NCBI GenBank assembly: GCA_018398805.1
Contig: JAGFBZ010000817.1
Location: 1,754,001 to 1,818,000 of the forward strand
From: Hirundichthys speculiger
Lineage: Eukaryota; Chordata; Actinopteri; Beloniformes; Exocoetidae
DNA length: 64,000 nt
Direction of reading: 5' to 3'
Every line of letters starts with the position of its first letter. Within the stretch, counting starts at the first letter, position 1. Under the pieces are notes generated by a model, which did no database searches, was not told the origin of the DNA, and saw nothing but the letters and a program-made list of their open reading frames with translations. Positions 10,530-22,327 of this stretch are shown here, one piece after another. A program made the position numbers and the translations under genes.

Positions 10530-13500
10530 TATTTATTTTATTTTATTTTTTTTAAGGGAACCTTTTGTTGGATCTAACAGAAAGTGTGCTGCCAAATCAA
10601 TTTGATGGCCTTTTCTATGAAAACAATATTTTCTATCTTGTGATAAACTTGATTTCAGTCATGTTTTTTATACTGTATCTTTCATGATGATAATACAAAA
10701 CAAAGACGAAGAACAGCAAGAAACGGAAAGGCGTCCAACTGAATTTAAGGACTGTTCTTCATCAGAAATTAGGAGTTTTGCTCCATCTGCTGGCCAACAG
10801 AGGTAACAGTCTTTCTGTTTCTAACAAAACAGGAGATTATACTTTGTGGTACATCTGCAGTACTGTAATGGCTAGACCTCACTAAATACTGCAGTTTTTT
10901 TTGTATAAGATTTTTTGTTTGATTGTTTTTTATGTTCTACACTATTACTTTTAAGCAGATAACTGATTTGAAAAAAAAAAAAGACAAACAAGACTGCAGG
11001 TCTTAAGGGAGTACTTGAACTGAGTGTGTGCATGTGTTCAATAATCCATGTCTAATTGAAATGATTGGCAATTTCACAATGAAAACGGAGAGCTCTGTCT
11101 TTGTGAGGTGGAGCTGGGCAGAATTAATTAGTATTAAAGGAGAGGGGAGATTAGAGCTTTGAGGCCTTATTGGAGGTAAAGACAGAGCAGCAGAAATCCC
11201 AAAGACAGCACTCTGTTCTTATTAACATCAGTTACAGCCACATACAGGTCTCTAATGTGATCAGTCCAAATGAACTAAATAAGAAAGAACTTCACTCAGT
11301 CTAATAGATGAAATGTAGGCAAAAGTAAGACTGAACTTAAATACTCTATACAGTATGCGTGCTACAGCAAATCAGATTCAAATAAGTTAGTGTAACTAAG
11401 CATCAAGAACCACAGCTGGTAATAAATGTCTCAGGAGAACCAAGCAAACACAGCAAGCTCACGCCATCACTCCATTCAGAGGACTTGCCTTTCCTTCCAT
11501 TCACTGGCGGACCCTGGGGTTTTTCCTCACCGTGCTGCTAGTATAGAGACAACTTGTAAAAAGACAGGACTCTGAAACCTTTAATATGACTCCATATTCT
11601 TGTAGACAATCATGCAACCACAGTTCTGCACATAACACACCGTTTCCCCAAGATCTAATGTTAATTACCTATTTGCATGTGAAAGTTATATGAACTGTAT
11701 GTTTTTAACTCATTTGTTGCTGTAAACATAGTATAACAACAGCCTTCCTTCAGAGGTTTTATCTGGTACATTATCACCCTGGAAGCACCAATAAACAGTT
11801 CAAAGATACAGAGCTAATTTTGGAGAGCCAATAACCAATGTTTCTGTTAGCAGTACAACTATGACACATAGCAGAGGACAGGAGCATGGCACGCAAACAG
11901 ATGGGACAGTAGGAGGTAAGAACTCCTCTTCTTGCCAACATTCCCTTCATTCATTCAAGCTTGTGACTGAATGTACTGACCATCAGAACATACTTTCCAT
12001 TACAGTCCAAAACAAAAATATCTCCCAAGCTCCAGGGCTTGCGCGTATAACAATTATCATGATCCTAAGTCATGGCAAAAACTTTTTTTTCTTCTGAATG
12101 GAGAAATCATTGCTTCAGAACAGATTTGAAAGCCATTTCTGTGACAGTAAACACACCTGGATGATCAACGTGAGCTTCTGGTGCCCCGTACTCCTCCCCA
12201 GTTCCATCTTAGTGGCAACCAGACATAAAATTAAAAAAATAAAAATCAAATCAAATCAAATAAAACAATTAGTTTTCACAAGTGAGGTGCTACTAAACGT
12301 TTAGGCACAGCAAACAAAAAGGTGGCAAGATTTATCACTGTTTCATCTTCCATCTCTAACCAGCAAGAGACAACAATACAGTACCAATTCATGAGGAGCT
12401 GCATGCAAGCACAAGTGCAACTGCATAAACAAAGTGCTGTAAGAGTCTGTGGCACAGGGTCAGATTGAAAAACCCACCCTGCCACCCACCAATGTACTGC
12501 CTGAGTAAGAGAGAAAGAAAAGACAGGTATAAAAGTAACGAAGCTGTGGCATCGACATCCAGACAGAGAGCTTCAAATTGAAAGAAAAATAGACCACATT
12601 TGGAAAAGGGGGTGGGACTGAGAGAGAGAGAGCAAAGGAGAGAGTGAGAAAGATGGAAAAAGGGAAAGCAGGCTTTACTGGTGGCTGTATAAGAGACAGA
12701 GAAAACCCTTCTCAGCTTCTGGATAATGATGGAACACTGCGACTGCTTTAACAAGTTCCTTACACCAACTCTCTAAAGCTCTATAGTCTCAGTCCTTACT
12801 CACACTGACTGTAAAATCAGAGCCATCCAAAGAAACAAGTAAAATAATCACTAAAATCACAACAGTGTTTCTTAAAGTGCACATCACAAGTTGTCACAAC
12901 AAAAAATATTTCCTAAAGGAGTGCTGAGGAACAGTTACTGCAAATTTCACTCTGGAAGTGTGAAGAAGTTCAGATATTTGTACTTTAGTCACTCTTCAAA
13001 GTCTGCTTAGCAGATACATACAGAAACCGTTATCATTACTGTATTTTGGTTTAGTATCTCAGCAGTCCAGGCAGTTAAAAAACTAACAATTTGCAAACAG
13101 GGAGTAACAATAAAATGTAACAAGACAGCGAGGGTAAATTTGAACACAAGGGTACATCTGACCAGATGAGAGAACATCTTAACAGAACATTGAACACAAC
13201 TGCAACGAGGTTCAGATTCAGGGTGAAACATTTGAGTCTCCACTGAACCCAGCCACCTGCTGTTGCAGACTGGGTTTGGGCCTTCAGAGTCAGGTGCAGC
13301 ACAACTAGTGCTTCCTGTCCGAGAGACTAAACCCACACATTCAGGTACAGACCTTCACAAGGCTCTGTTCCTTCATCTCCATCTTCTGAGGGAGAAATGG
13401 AAAAGGAACCGAGTGCATAAGTCACGAATGGGTAGAAACTCAAACCATCCTTGGCCACATGAGGTGTTCTACTGATCAGCAGATAATACTCATCCTTTTA

Positions 13501-13657
13501 TTCATCAAAAAGGAAGCAGGTGAGACAGAACAAGCTCTTCTTCTGATTTAAAACAGCTGAACCATCAAATAGGGCATTATTTTAAAATACTGAAGAGTAT
13601 GTAAGTCTCTCCGTAGACACTGGCTGAGAAATATGAACAGAAAACCATGTGACTTAC

Positions 13658-13764
13658 TTCTGTCCTTTCCTGTAGGTGGAAGCTGTGGGAGTTGCCGACC
13701 CCGTCTACTGGACATAGGCGTACTGGTTGGACTGATCTGGACTGAACCACTACGAGGATGTGCC
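13658..13764 (-). CDS. rims2: rims2 exon with RIM-BP SH3-binding motif
   Basis: This 107-bp exon (phase 2 to 1) has acceptor TTTTTGTCATATAG and donor AGAA|GTAAGT. It encodes AHPRSGSVQISPTSTPMSSR, then RGRQLPQLPPTGKDR. The RQLPQLP core is the conserved proline motif (RxLPxxP) by which RIMs bind the SH3 domains of RIM-BPs, coupling release sites to calcium channels. The following exon joins in frame after a 10.3-kb intron. Confidence 0.94.
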
Positions 13765-15237
13765 CTATATGACAAAAAGTAGTGGACACTCACATAAGGA
13801 ACAAAGTAAGACAAGAGTAGATGGTGAATGTAGGGCCAGGCCACATTGCACCCACGTCGCAGTAGCACAGACATTTTAAAACAGGAGAAACTATTCCTAT
13901 GGTCATAAATGTCTTTGTAATCATCATAAAACATTTTGCTCTAAATTACTGATTAAGTCCAATGCATGATTGTATGTAGTTATTGGGATTGTCACGCAAC
14001 ATCTGAGACAACATTATAAACTGTACAATGTGAATCGTATCGCACATATAAAACCGATGCACACAGCAATGACATTTGGCACATGGCATGGAGGTGGAGG
14101 GATACATCAACTGTAAGGAACTGAGCTGTGAAAAAAAAAAATGCCAGGTGTGATACGCATGTTCAGTCGACTCATCAAGCTGCAGGAGAAAGGAGTTCAA
14201 GGCAGAGACGGCGGACCAGTGCGACCATGCGTTCAGACTGTTCCCAAAGGGCTTGAACTTAAAAAACAAAAAAAAAAAAAAAAAAAAAAAAACTAAAACA
14301 GAAGGACATCACAGGATAAACAGGATCAGTTGATGCTCATAATGAAATCAAAGCAGAATGTTGGCCCATCACTGCTATACTTACACAAATGTATGAGCAG
14401 TGTGGTGTGTTCCAAATGAATCTGAGTCAGAAAGCTGACGATGACATCAGCATTACTGTGCCTTAATAAAAAAATGAATAAAACAATAAAAGCACATCTA
14501 TTGGTGCTTTTAGGGACAAAACAGAAAAAAGGAGCAGTCAATGAGGTGAGGTGGGGGTGAGGTAAGGTGAGGCAGGAAAGCAGGGTATAAGGAGGGTGAG
14601 TGTTTCTTTTTTTTTGGTGGGGGGGGTTATTCTGTGAGTTAGTCAGGCACAGGCTGTGTGGGAGCTCATGGGATTCAGTCAGTTTGAGTCTATGAACGTT
14701 TTAGCTGCGCAAACATTTAACAGAGGTGAAAGAGCTCTGGAGGCTGAAGTAACTCTGCATTAATTCAAATTCGGGGTAGAACACCAAGAGATGTTCACCA
14801 AGCTGATACCTGGTAGACAGGTAGATCAGAAAATCAGTTTAATTTGTCACTATCAGAGTCAAAGTTTTGGACAGTAACCATGGTACACTGTCTAGTTTAT
14901 ACATCTAAATGATCTCAACATGTAGCTGGGGAGCTAAGCTAACTAATGAAGCTAAACACTGAGCAAAAAGAGCTAAGTGATGGAAATTTCTTGTTTGAAG
15001 ATCAATATCAGCTGTAAAGCATTAAGTTGGCTTTATTGCTGGGACGCTGGCTCAATGACAATAAAGCTTTTTTTTTTTATTCTGATTATTCTAATAATGC
15101 TATTTGTGGTTCTTTTAGAATTAACTCATGTTAAAATTATTCCTTCCTCCAGTGCAGCTATGTCTCAGGGAAATGAGTGCACAACTAGAACTTCAGTCTG
15201 CTGTTGGATTGGTTAACCCCTCCGTTCTGGGTCACAC

Positions 15238-15423
15238 CTCGTCATGGCAGGTGAGGGGGGTGCAGACCTCCCAGATGGCAGAGACGGCATCGACCTCATG
15301 AGTGAAGAGTCGTGGGGGCGTTCAGTGGAGCGTGAGCGGGATGTGAGGCGCTCTATAGTGGGCCGCTGGTCTGCGGAGCGGGACCTGTTGTGATACTGGT
15401 GTCTATCCATGGATCCATGGTTC
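15238..15423 (-). CDS. rims2: rims2 Ser/Arg-rich linker exon
   Basis: This 186-nt exon (62 codons, phase 2 to 2) has acceptor CAACCTCTGTAG and donor GACGAG|GTGTGA. It encodes NHGSMDRHQYHNRSRSADQR, then PTIERLTSRSRSTERPHDSS, LMRSMPSLPSGRSAPPSPAM, T. This aligns with recalled RIM2 sequence YHRSRSTEQRPLLER...RSRSTERP...LMRSMPSLMTGRSAPPSPA. The repeated RSRS motifs are potential phosphorylation or 14-3-3 sites. Confidence 0.95.
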
Positions 15424-18400
15424 CTACAGAGGTTGTTGAGACACAGGTAGGCACTCAGACACTCCAGCAGGGCAGGGACATTAGGCTGGCACGATGGACT
15501 GCATGGAGGGCAAAGAACTTTTGTTGCCCCCTCAAAACTCCAAGGTTCAACAGGTGTCATTGACACTTTGTTGACACTGACACTTGCCACCAAGGACATA
15601 TATATCACATTTTTTTAATCAATCTTCAGAAGAATGGATTTTCTAAAGTATATTTGACTTTTATGATGATTGCCTAAACCAAGCAAAACTAAAGCTTTAT
15701 CATCTTAAATTGAATGATGAGAGTGAAACGTATTTTAGAAACCTTAAAAAGCAGTAAACACTTAAATGTTCATTTTAAGCAGTTACCAAAGTGACAACTT
15801 CTTAGATTAAATAGGACTTGAAATGTGTTTTTTGTTTGTTTTTGGCTCAGTCTTTGCACCAAGCTTACAACATTTCAACTTTGTCTGTAACTTTTAAGAG
15901 CAGGTAGTAAAATCAGTGGACTTGGTGGCTCCAGTGTGGCTGGAAATCCCTGTGAAGTTATCAGGACAACTACAGCGTATGTGCGAGGTGAGCATTCACT
16001 TCTCTGAGCTGGAGTGAAATGTGAGGGGGGAGGTGCTGTGCATCTTTAATTTGTATTTTGCATGTTGCATCCTTTATTTCCTGAAAAAGGACAAGCAGTT
16101 ATGCTTTTGGCACAGTGATGATCTAAGCAATAAAAGGAAAAAAATAAGTGAGGTTTCTCAATAAGGGAAAACAGAAGAACAGTTATTAAAATAGTGAACA
16201 AAATATTCAACTCAGTCTTGAAGACATAAACAAGTGGAGGGAACAAAGCATGCACGTTGTTTTGTTCACACTTTAATGGCTCAATACAGTACACAATCCT
16301 TAAATCTGTTGTTTCATAATGACAAACAATATTTAAACTAATCTATTACACAATTTGTGATTTGTAAAATGCAGAATAATAAAAGTCTCTGCACACTACA
16401 AATACATGACTACCAAGGCTAACAGATGCTTAAAAAAAAAACTCAATTCAGTCAAGTAAGAATTGTAAATAACTTTAAAAAATGTTTAAAATGACAAAGA
16501 AACATTTTTTTATTTTCCAGTTTCATCAACAGCTTGTAGTGTCTGTTTGCTTTGTAGTATGACAATTTGTCCAGCAGAGGAGATATTCAGCTAAAACTGC
16601 TCCAGAAAGACCTGTCAGTCACTGGTTCTAATCCTCTCCAGTTGTTTGCTGCAGTGGCTGTCAACAGAACCATTATAATGTTGTAGAGAGCCAATGTTTT
16701 ATGAGCACTGTGGAGATTATGTGTGCCTCATTGGATGTGATTTGACAGATACAACCAGAGTGTTGTATCAGGGTAACTAGGAGTGTAAAGATGATGTAAA
16801 GATGTAAAGTCTGAATCAGATTTTAATTTTGAAGATGTGCGGTAATTACATCAATACTTTGATCCAATGATCAAACAGTTGAAGGTCCACAATTAAAAGA
16901 TGGCTGATCCCGCACAGTCAGTCCAATATTTTTTATATCATTGGAAGAATAAAAGACAAGAGTAGGTCCCCGCCACTACCAGGCCAGCTGTGTGTCAGTT
17001 ATCTGCACTCTCCTTAAACAGCATGTCAGCAGAACCGCATAGAATAGATAAATACAACATGTCTAATGACCAACACTGGCACTATTTACACTCCACCAGA
17101 AGAACTAAAGTCTCAAAATTGCTTGGAGTTTATCAGAAGGAAGGAGTACTAGACAAAAGTCTGCTAAGTATCGAGCAAGCCCAGTCGTAACAAAGCGGAG
17201 CTGAACACTTCTCTGGTTTGACATCACGGTGAATCGCAGGATGCTGATAATGATGCTAACGCACGCAACAACAGCAGAAACGTTAAAGGCACAGATTTCA
17301 AACATTTTTGTCAACTTAACCACAACTTTGTGAAGACAGAGGTAATTATGGATTAACCACCTGATCTGCTGCAAGGAAATTACAATCCTGTAGCATTAAC
17401 AGTGATGGCTGTCATGACATGATGCATGAATTAGAGACCAGTTAAAAGATACCAGCCAGGCAGCATTTCACTGACAAATGCCATTTATCCCACATAAATT
17501 AAAGAAATCAAATATCAGATGCATGCTTTTCTATGCCCTTAAATAGAAAGAAAAAAAAAAAAAACTTGTGACTTGCTTGCGTTTTATTGAACATATCAAA
17601 CTAAAGGTTGACAACCAGTGCCACATTTATAGAAATTACTTTTTTTTCATTTTGGAAAGCAATTGAATATCAATGTTAAACAAATATTGAAAACTCTATC
17701 TGACTGCCAATGATCACACTGAATTATTCTGTATAAAAATCGTATCAAATTGAATCGTATCAAAGCCCTTCTAGACTCATATTGCATTATCTTATAAGGT
17801 TGAGTTAAAATACACATCCCACAATGAGCTGTTTTCTCTGTCAGTTGAGACAAAAAAAAAATAAAATTTAGAGAAAAATAGATAGACAGCTCTCATTAAT
17901 GGCAATCCAGGTTGCTGGTTGAACCTGGCTGAGATAAACCGAGCCTCTGGGAAAGTTTGTGACACTTCAGCAACTTCAGTCTGACTGACTTCTGAGGATA
18001 CATGCTTTTTCCTCCTGGAGAGGAGACAAATTGCTTTAACAAAATGTTATTCGAGACTAAAAGCCTGATGGCAGTATAGGCAGGAGACCAAAGCCATTGA
18101 CAGCATTTTTGTGAAGGGGGGCGGGTGATGTGAAGTCTTTGTTTCTGGTGCACCAGAATGCTGGTGTGGGTCTTGTAAATTGATGTCAGCAGGCCTTTGT
18201 TTATACCGGTGCTGAGAACAGCACCGCAGTCCATACTGACCAAACGAAAGAAGCCAAAGAAAAGACCACTGGTTAGCAAGTTGCTGTTGGTATATTGTGC
18301 GTGGGTATATAAACAACATCGACAAAAGGACAGTGAAGTGCCAGATCGCACTTTACTCCACAACCTGTACACATACAGCTGACATCAGCAACACAAATGC

Positions 18401-18619
18401 TGTAGCTCTGAGCCTCAACAGAGAGACAGTTGTGTATCATTAGCGTCCATCTACACAACTTCAGAGCTGTGATGACTTCTTATCAAAAACCGATATCTGT
18501 CGGGATATCATTTTCTGTCATCACACGTATGATCACGGATAAATCAAAGACAAACAAGACAACTTGAGGGGACCACGAGATGGTGGATGCACAGATGCTG
18601 CAGCAACGAATTTCAATAC
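15424..18619 (-). other. rims2 intron, 3.2 kb
   Basis: Mostly AT-rich non-coding sequence. A weak 90-nt exon candidate (17925-18014) is discussed in the findings. Nothing else was seen. Confidence 0.65.
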
Positions 18620-18706
18620 CTCTCATAGTCATAGTCGGAGGAGTAGGAACCCTCTGAATAGGCACGGGTCATCCTAGTGGAACGCAGTAACCTGACTGCA
18701 TCCTCT
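18620..18706 (-). CDS. rims2: rims2 87-nt cassette exon (STRMTRAYSEGSYSSDYDYE)
   Basis: This 87-nt block (29 codons, phase 2 to 2) has acceptor CCAATCTGCAG and donor GAGAG|GTATTG. It encodes EDAVRLLRSTRMTRAYSEGS, then YSSDYDYER. It is open, has codon use and composition like its neighbours, and fits the phase of both flanking exons. It is Ser/Tyr-rich and probably optional. I do not firmly recall the orthologous human sequence. Confidence 0.78.
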
Positions 18707-20329
18707 CTGCAGATTGGGTACACACGATGGCTGCGGCTGGCAAAAAAATATCACAGCTGGTCAGCATTTAGTTACTTTTCACCACAAGGGAAGGCAATAT
18801 GCTGCTGTAGAGTCATCCAGGTTAGGGTAATCCTAGAAAGGTGGAATAGATGGCACCTGGACCTCTTCTCTTGTTTCTTGAAGATGTCTCGCCTCCTATC
18901 CAAAACAGTGCTTCACTTCTGACTGGTGGAGAGTTTCAGGATTATAAACTGTTGAGATATTTAAGTCACATGCAAATCACTGATCTATCCAGTTTATAAC
19001 CTGAAACTTCCCTCTACCCAGGTAGAACTGAGGAAGCAGTTTGAATAAGAGGTTAAGTATCCTCAAGAAAAAAAAAAGCCCAGTTGCCTTCTATTCAAGC
19101 TTTATAGGAAGAGGAAGCAATATTAAAACAAGCACACTTCTAGATTTCCATTACAGACATTGTCCGTGAGCTGCAGGTTTATCTAAATGACCCTAAAATA
19201 CAGTGACCGTATCCCTTTGATTACACAGAAAACCACCTCTGCTGGACAAATCTTCAAAACCATAGATCACTTATCCATTTTCAGAGTTGCCAGTCAGTCT
19301 TTCAGTGGACAAGATCAAAAGATATCAGACAGAATTCTCCCAAAATCTTCATCTTACATTTGCACACATGGTCAATAATGGAGCAAATGAGAGAAGGTTT
19401 ATATGGCAATGAAATGGTTAAAGACTGCAATGCTGGATGGATGTAGTGTATGGCCAGATGTGTTTAAGATACTGCACTCCTGAAAAGTACAGTGTATTCA
19501 ATATATCTACAAATATAATAGTGACACATTAACAATGTACTCATGGCACTGACATGGGACAGATAATCTGAAATTATCTCTACAAGAAATCTAAACAAGC
19601 ACATGTTTAGATTTTGATTCATTGCTTTGATTCACTGCATTTCAAACTCAACGCATACTATACAGGCTTTAAAGGAGACATACTTCCCATGTTTAAAAAA
19701 AGTCCTATGGTATTAATAAACTATCTGTGGCCTGCCACTGGTCAAAATACTACAACTTGTTTTTTCAACTATGTTTTTAGAGTTCTGATCATAGCAGCCA
19801 GTTTAAGGAGATGCTTCTTATTCTGACTCCACCCTCATCTTTTCCATGGGGTGTGTCTCTTTTGAGATCGGCGGTACAACTTTGTGCTAGTAACATCCGA
19901 GGTACAGCAAATGCAGAATGATGTGATATTTGGTGGAGGATAAAACTGAAGAGGCTGGATAACTCCACTCAGGTCCGAGTCCCTGATGTGACAAAACCAC
20001 TCACCGAATGACATCTTTTCAGACTCAGGCTACTGAAAATCTTAAGTGACAGGATTGTGTTATGTCAGAGTTTTTAAGATGGTAGTCACATCAGGAAACC
20101 CAAATATATGCTCTCAAGCTTAGGAAAAGTTGTTTTTTTTTTCCCCCCCCCATTAATTTCAAGACCCTGCAGTGAGGAACGTGTCATAATGACGGTGCCA
20201 TGTGTTCAACACCCTACTGGAAGCTTTCCTCCACAACAGAATAGGTTTGTGGGTTCGGTACACGAAGGTGTCGGGCTGGAAGTGGTGGTGCAGAGACGGG
20301 AGTTCATGCAAGCTCAGGTAAAAATCTAC

Positions 20330-20395
20330 CTGGGGTCCTTTTGAGCGTCATCGATAGGCTGAGTATGTCTGGATCGAGGAAGGGTGAGAAAATGG
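20330..20395 (-). CDS. rims2: rims2 66-nt cassette exon (SHFLTLPRSRH)
   Basis: This 66-nt exon (phase 2 to 2) lies after a long C/T tract ending GGTTGCAG, with donor CCCCAG|GTAGAT. Joined to the preceding exon it reads SHFLTLPRSRHTQPIDDAQK, then DPR. I recall SHFLTLPRSRHRQTTEHHH as an optional segment of mammalian RIM2, which supports both the exon and the acceptor. A weaker internal AG (before the codons HTQPID) would give a 39-nt version. Confidence 0.87.
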
Positions 20396-20500
20396 CTGCA
20401 ACCACATGGAGGGAGGAGAAAAATCAGAGGTGGATCTGAGATGGCGAAGAGGAAGAGGTGAAGGAAGAGGAAAGCAGCCAGAAAGAGAGGGGGGGGGGAG
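20396..20500 (-). promoter_or_regulatory. extended pyrimidine tract ahead of the 66-nt cassette exon
   Basis: On the gene strand roughly 100 nt upstream of the acceptor are mostly C and T (purine-rich as printed, from GGAGGGAGGAG to GAGAGGGGGGGGGAG). Such tracts are typical binding regions for PTB-type splicing regulators and fit an exon that is optional. The binding protein is inferred, not shown. Confidence 0.5.
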
Positions 20501-22188
20501 ATTGGAGACACACAAAATCATCGGCAGACAGATGGAGATTGGAGAGGCGGGGAAACCAAAAGACTGGAAGATTTTTCCCAGAAATGCGATGCAAAGAGAC
20601 AGTCAGATCTCTGAGAGCGAATTGATGCTGAGGAGTCCCCCCCAGCTTTAACACATACAGTAGACTTAAGTGGTACATAGAGTACGGGGGCTGCACACAC
20701 AAAGGGCTAACCAGAGGGGGGTGGTCCACACACCTAAACTTACACACATATTTTAAACAAAATTTAGCTCTCCAAAAATTCCAAAGGGTTTTTTTTTTCT
20801 TTGTTTTTCTTTTGATATTGATGGCGTTCTTGGACAATGCCAGGTTCACTGCAACTCATTTCCTGTGTCCTTTTCAACAGTTTTCAATAAATAACCAGAC
20901 ATTGTTAATTAAAGCAGATGAAATATACCCAAGTAAGTACTGTCCCAGACAATTTAGATAAGTGCATTTTCTGCATCTGACACTGATTTAGGCTGAGCCT
21001 CAGAAATATCAAATAAAGTTAATTGGATGGGGGTAAGTAGCTGCGGCCTGGCAGTGCCAAGGCTATGATTGGACTCTTGGAGCAACATTTTCCAACCCTC
21101 ACAGAAAATAAGTGCTGATGGAGGATAACTGACCACTTCCCCTTGACCACCTCTTCCATAAAGAAAGTGAGATACATGTCAATAATATATACTTTACTCA
21201 GCATTTGCAACATTGGCTCCAAATGTTTTATGCATAAATTTAGCCTCCCGATACTAAGATGGAAAAAGAATTAATTGATAATTTCTTTTTGGGCAGTGCA
21301 ATTCTACCCACACATTTACTTTTCAGATCCATCACTGATGTAGCTACTTTATTTTTATTTTATGTTTTACTTGGCAACTTTCTGTACTCATTTTGTTTTG
21401 AAATATCAAATGTTCTATTTTGGAAAACTGGGCTTTATTCAGATAAAGGAAATTAATATCAAGGAGGGAAGCAACATTACTGTATCAATATATTTTCAGA
21501 CAGTATATCAGTTTTAAGAAACTTTAAGGCATATGGTATCATTCTCTGTTATCTGTAATCATCAGCTCTCACTTGTGTTGACTGGATATTGTGCTTATGG
21601 ATTCCCTCATGCATAGATGCATCTACTGAACACAAGTATATGCTGGAATTTGTTTTGTATGTGTGTCTACCACTCAGTATTTATAAGTGTTTATCGTGAG
21701 ACATGCTGTGGTGCTCCTCTCTACTGGAGGAACTGTACTGATAAGACCTAAAGTCAAAGTCTAGTTTTCTGCTGTATGACAGAAGTGGACTGAATCACCT
21801 CAGCTGTAGTCCATAAACCATAAACCGCCTCCTGCTGTTCAAGGAGCACATGGCCTCAACTTTATTTCAGGCATTAGGAGGAACTTCAAAATATGCTGCA
21901 TTATACATAAAACAGATGGCATATTTCAAGGCAGAAAACAGCAGTGCTTTGTTCCACAACCGTGGAGGTGAATCATCTCAATGTCATCAGTAATAACATC
22001 CCTACTAATCAAGTTTCTAAAGTATATCAAATTTTGCCCATCAAAGAAAGTTGAGAAGTCTTCCTGGGAAAAAAAATGGGGCCAAAATGTACATCAGCTG
22101 ACCACAACAAACACCTACAAGAAGAAAAGAACATAATGTATATCTAAATGTAACAGGTGAGTTGATCAATGATCTGATCTAAGGTTAC

Positions 22189-22327
22189 CTGGATGGTGGA
22201 GGAACACTGGGAGAGCGTGACCGCGCCCGGTTTATGTCAGCGGACCGGGAGCAGTGGTTGGACGACATGACCTGTTCAGGAACAGACAATGTGGAGCTCT
22301 GGAAGTCTCTTCCATTTGGCCGATAGT
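22189..22327 (-). CDS. rims2: rims2 linker exon (SSTLSVPEQVMSSNHC)
   Basis: This 139-bp exon (phase 1 to 2) has acceptor TCATTTTCACAG and donor TCCAG|GTAACC. It encodes YRPNGRDFQSSTLSVPEQVM, then SSNHCSRSADINRARSRSPS, VPPPS. The stretch STLSVPEQVMSSNHC is characteristic of RIM2 rather than RIM1. It is Ser/Arg-rich and probably disordered. All exons from here to 15238 use phase 2 junctions, so any of them can be skipped without a frameshift. Confidence 0.95.

Larger units (their letters stand above)
3318..13657 (-). other. rims2 intron, 10.3 kb
   Basis: This is the largest intron wholly inside the window. It contains the 13-bp-TIR element, a LINE-like fragment near 8 kb, the X-box-like palindrome, poly-T and AT repeats, and a doubtful 33-nt microexon candidate at 6189-6221. 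Purine-rich stretches at 6060-6720 give spurious basic ORFs. Confidence 0.65.

Noticed and set aside
12389..12754. Minus-strand ORF with a possible exon RQYIGGWQGG
   Set aside because: No suitable donor keeps the phase; Leu/Cys-rich composition is unlike RIM2.
13946..14269. Minus-strand ORF with a CTGCAG acceptor-like site
   Set aside because: No in-phase donor follows; the frame runs into a poly-T tract.
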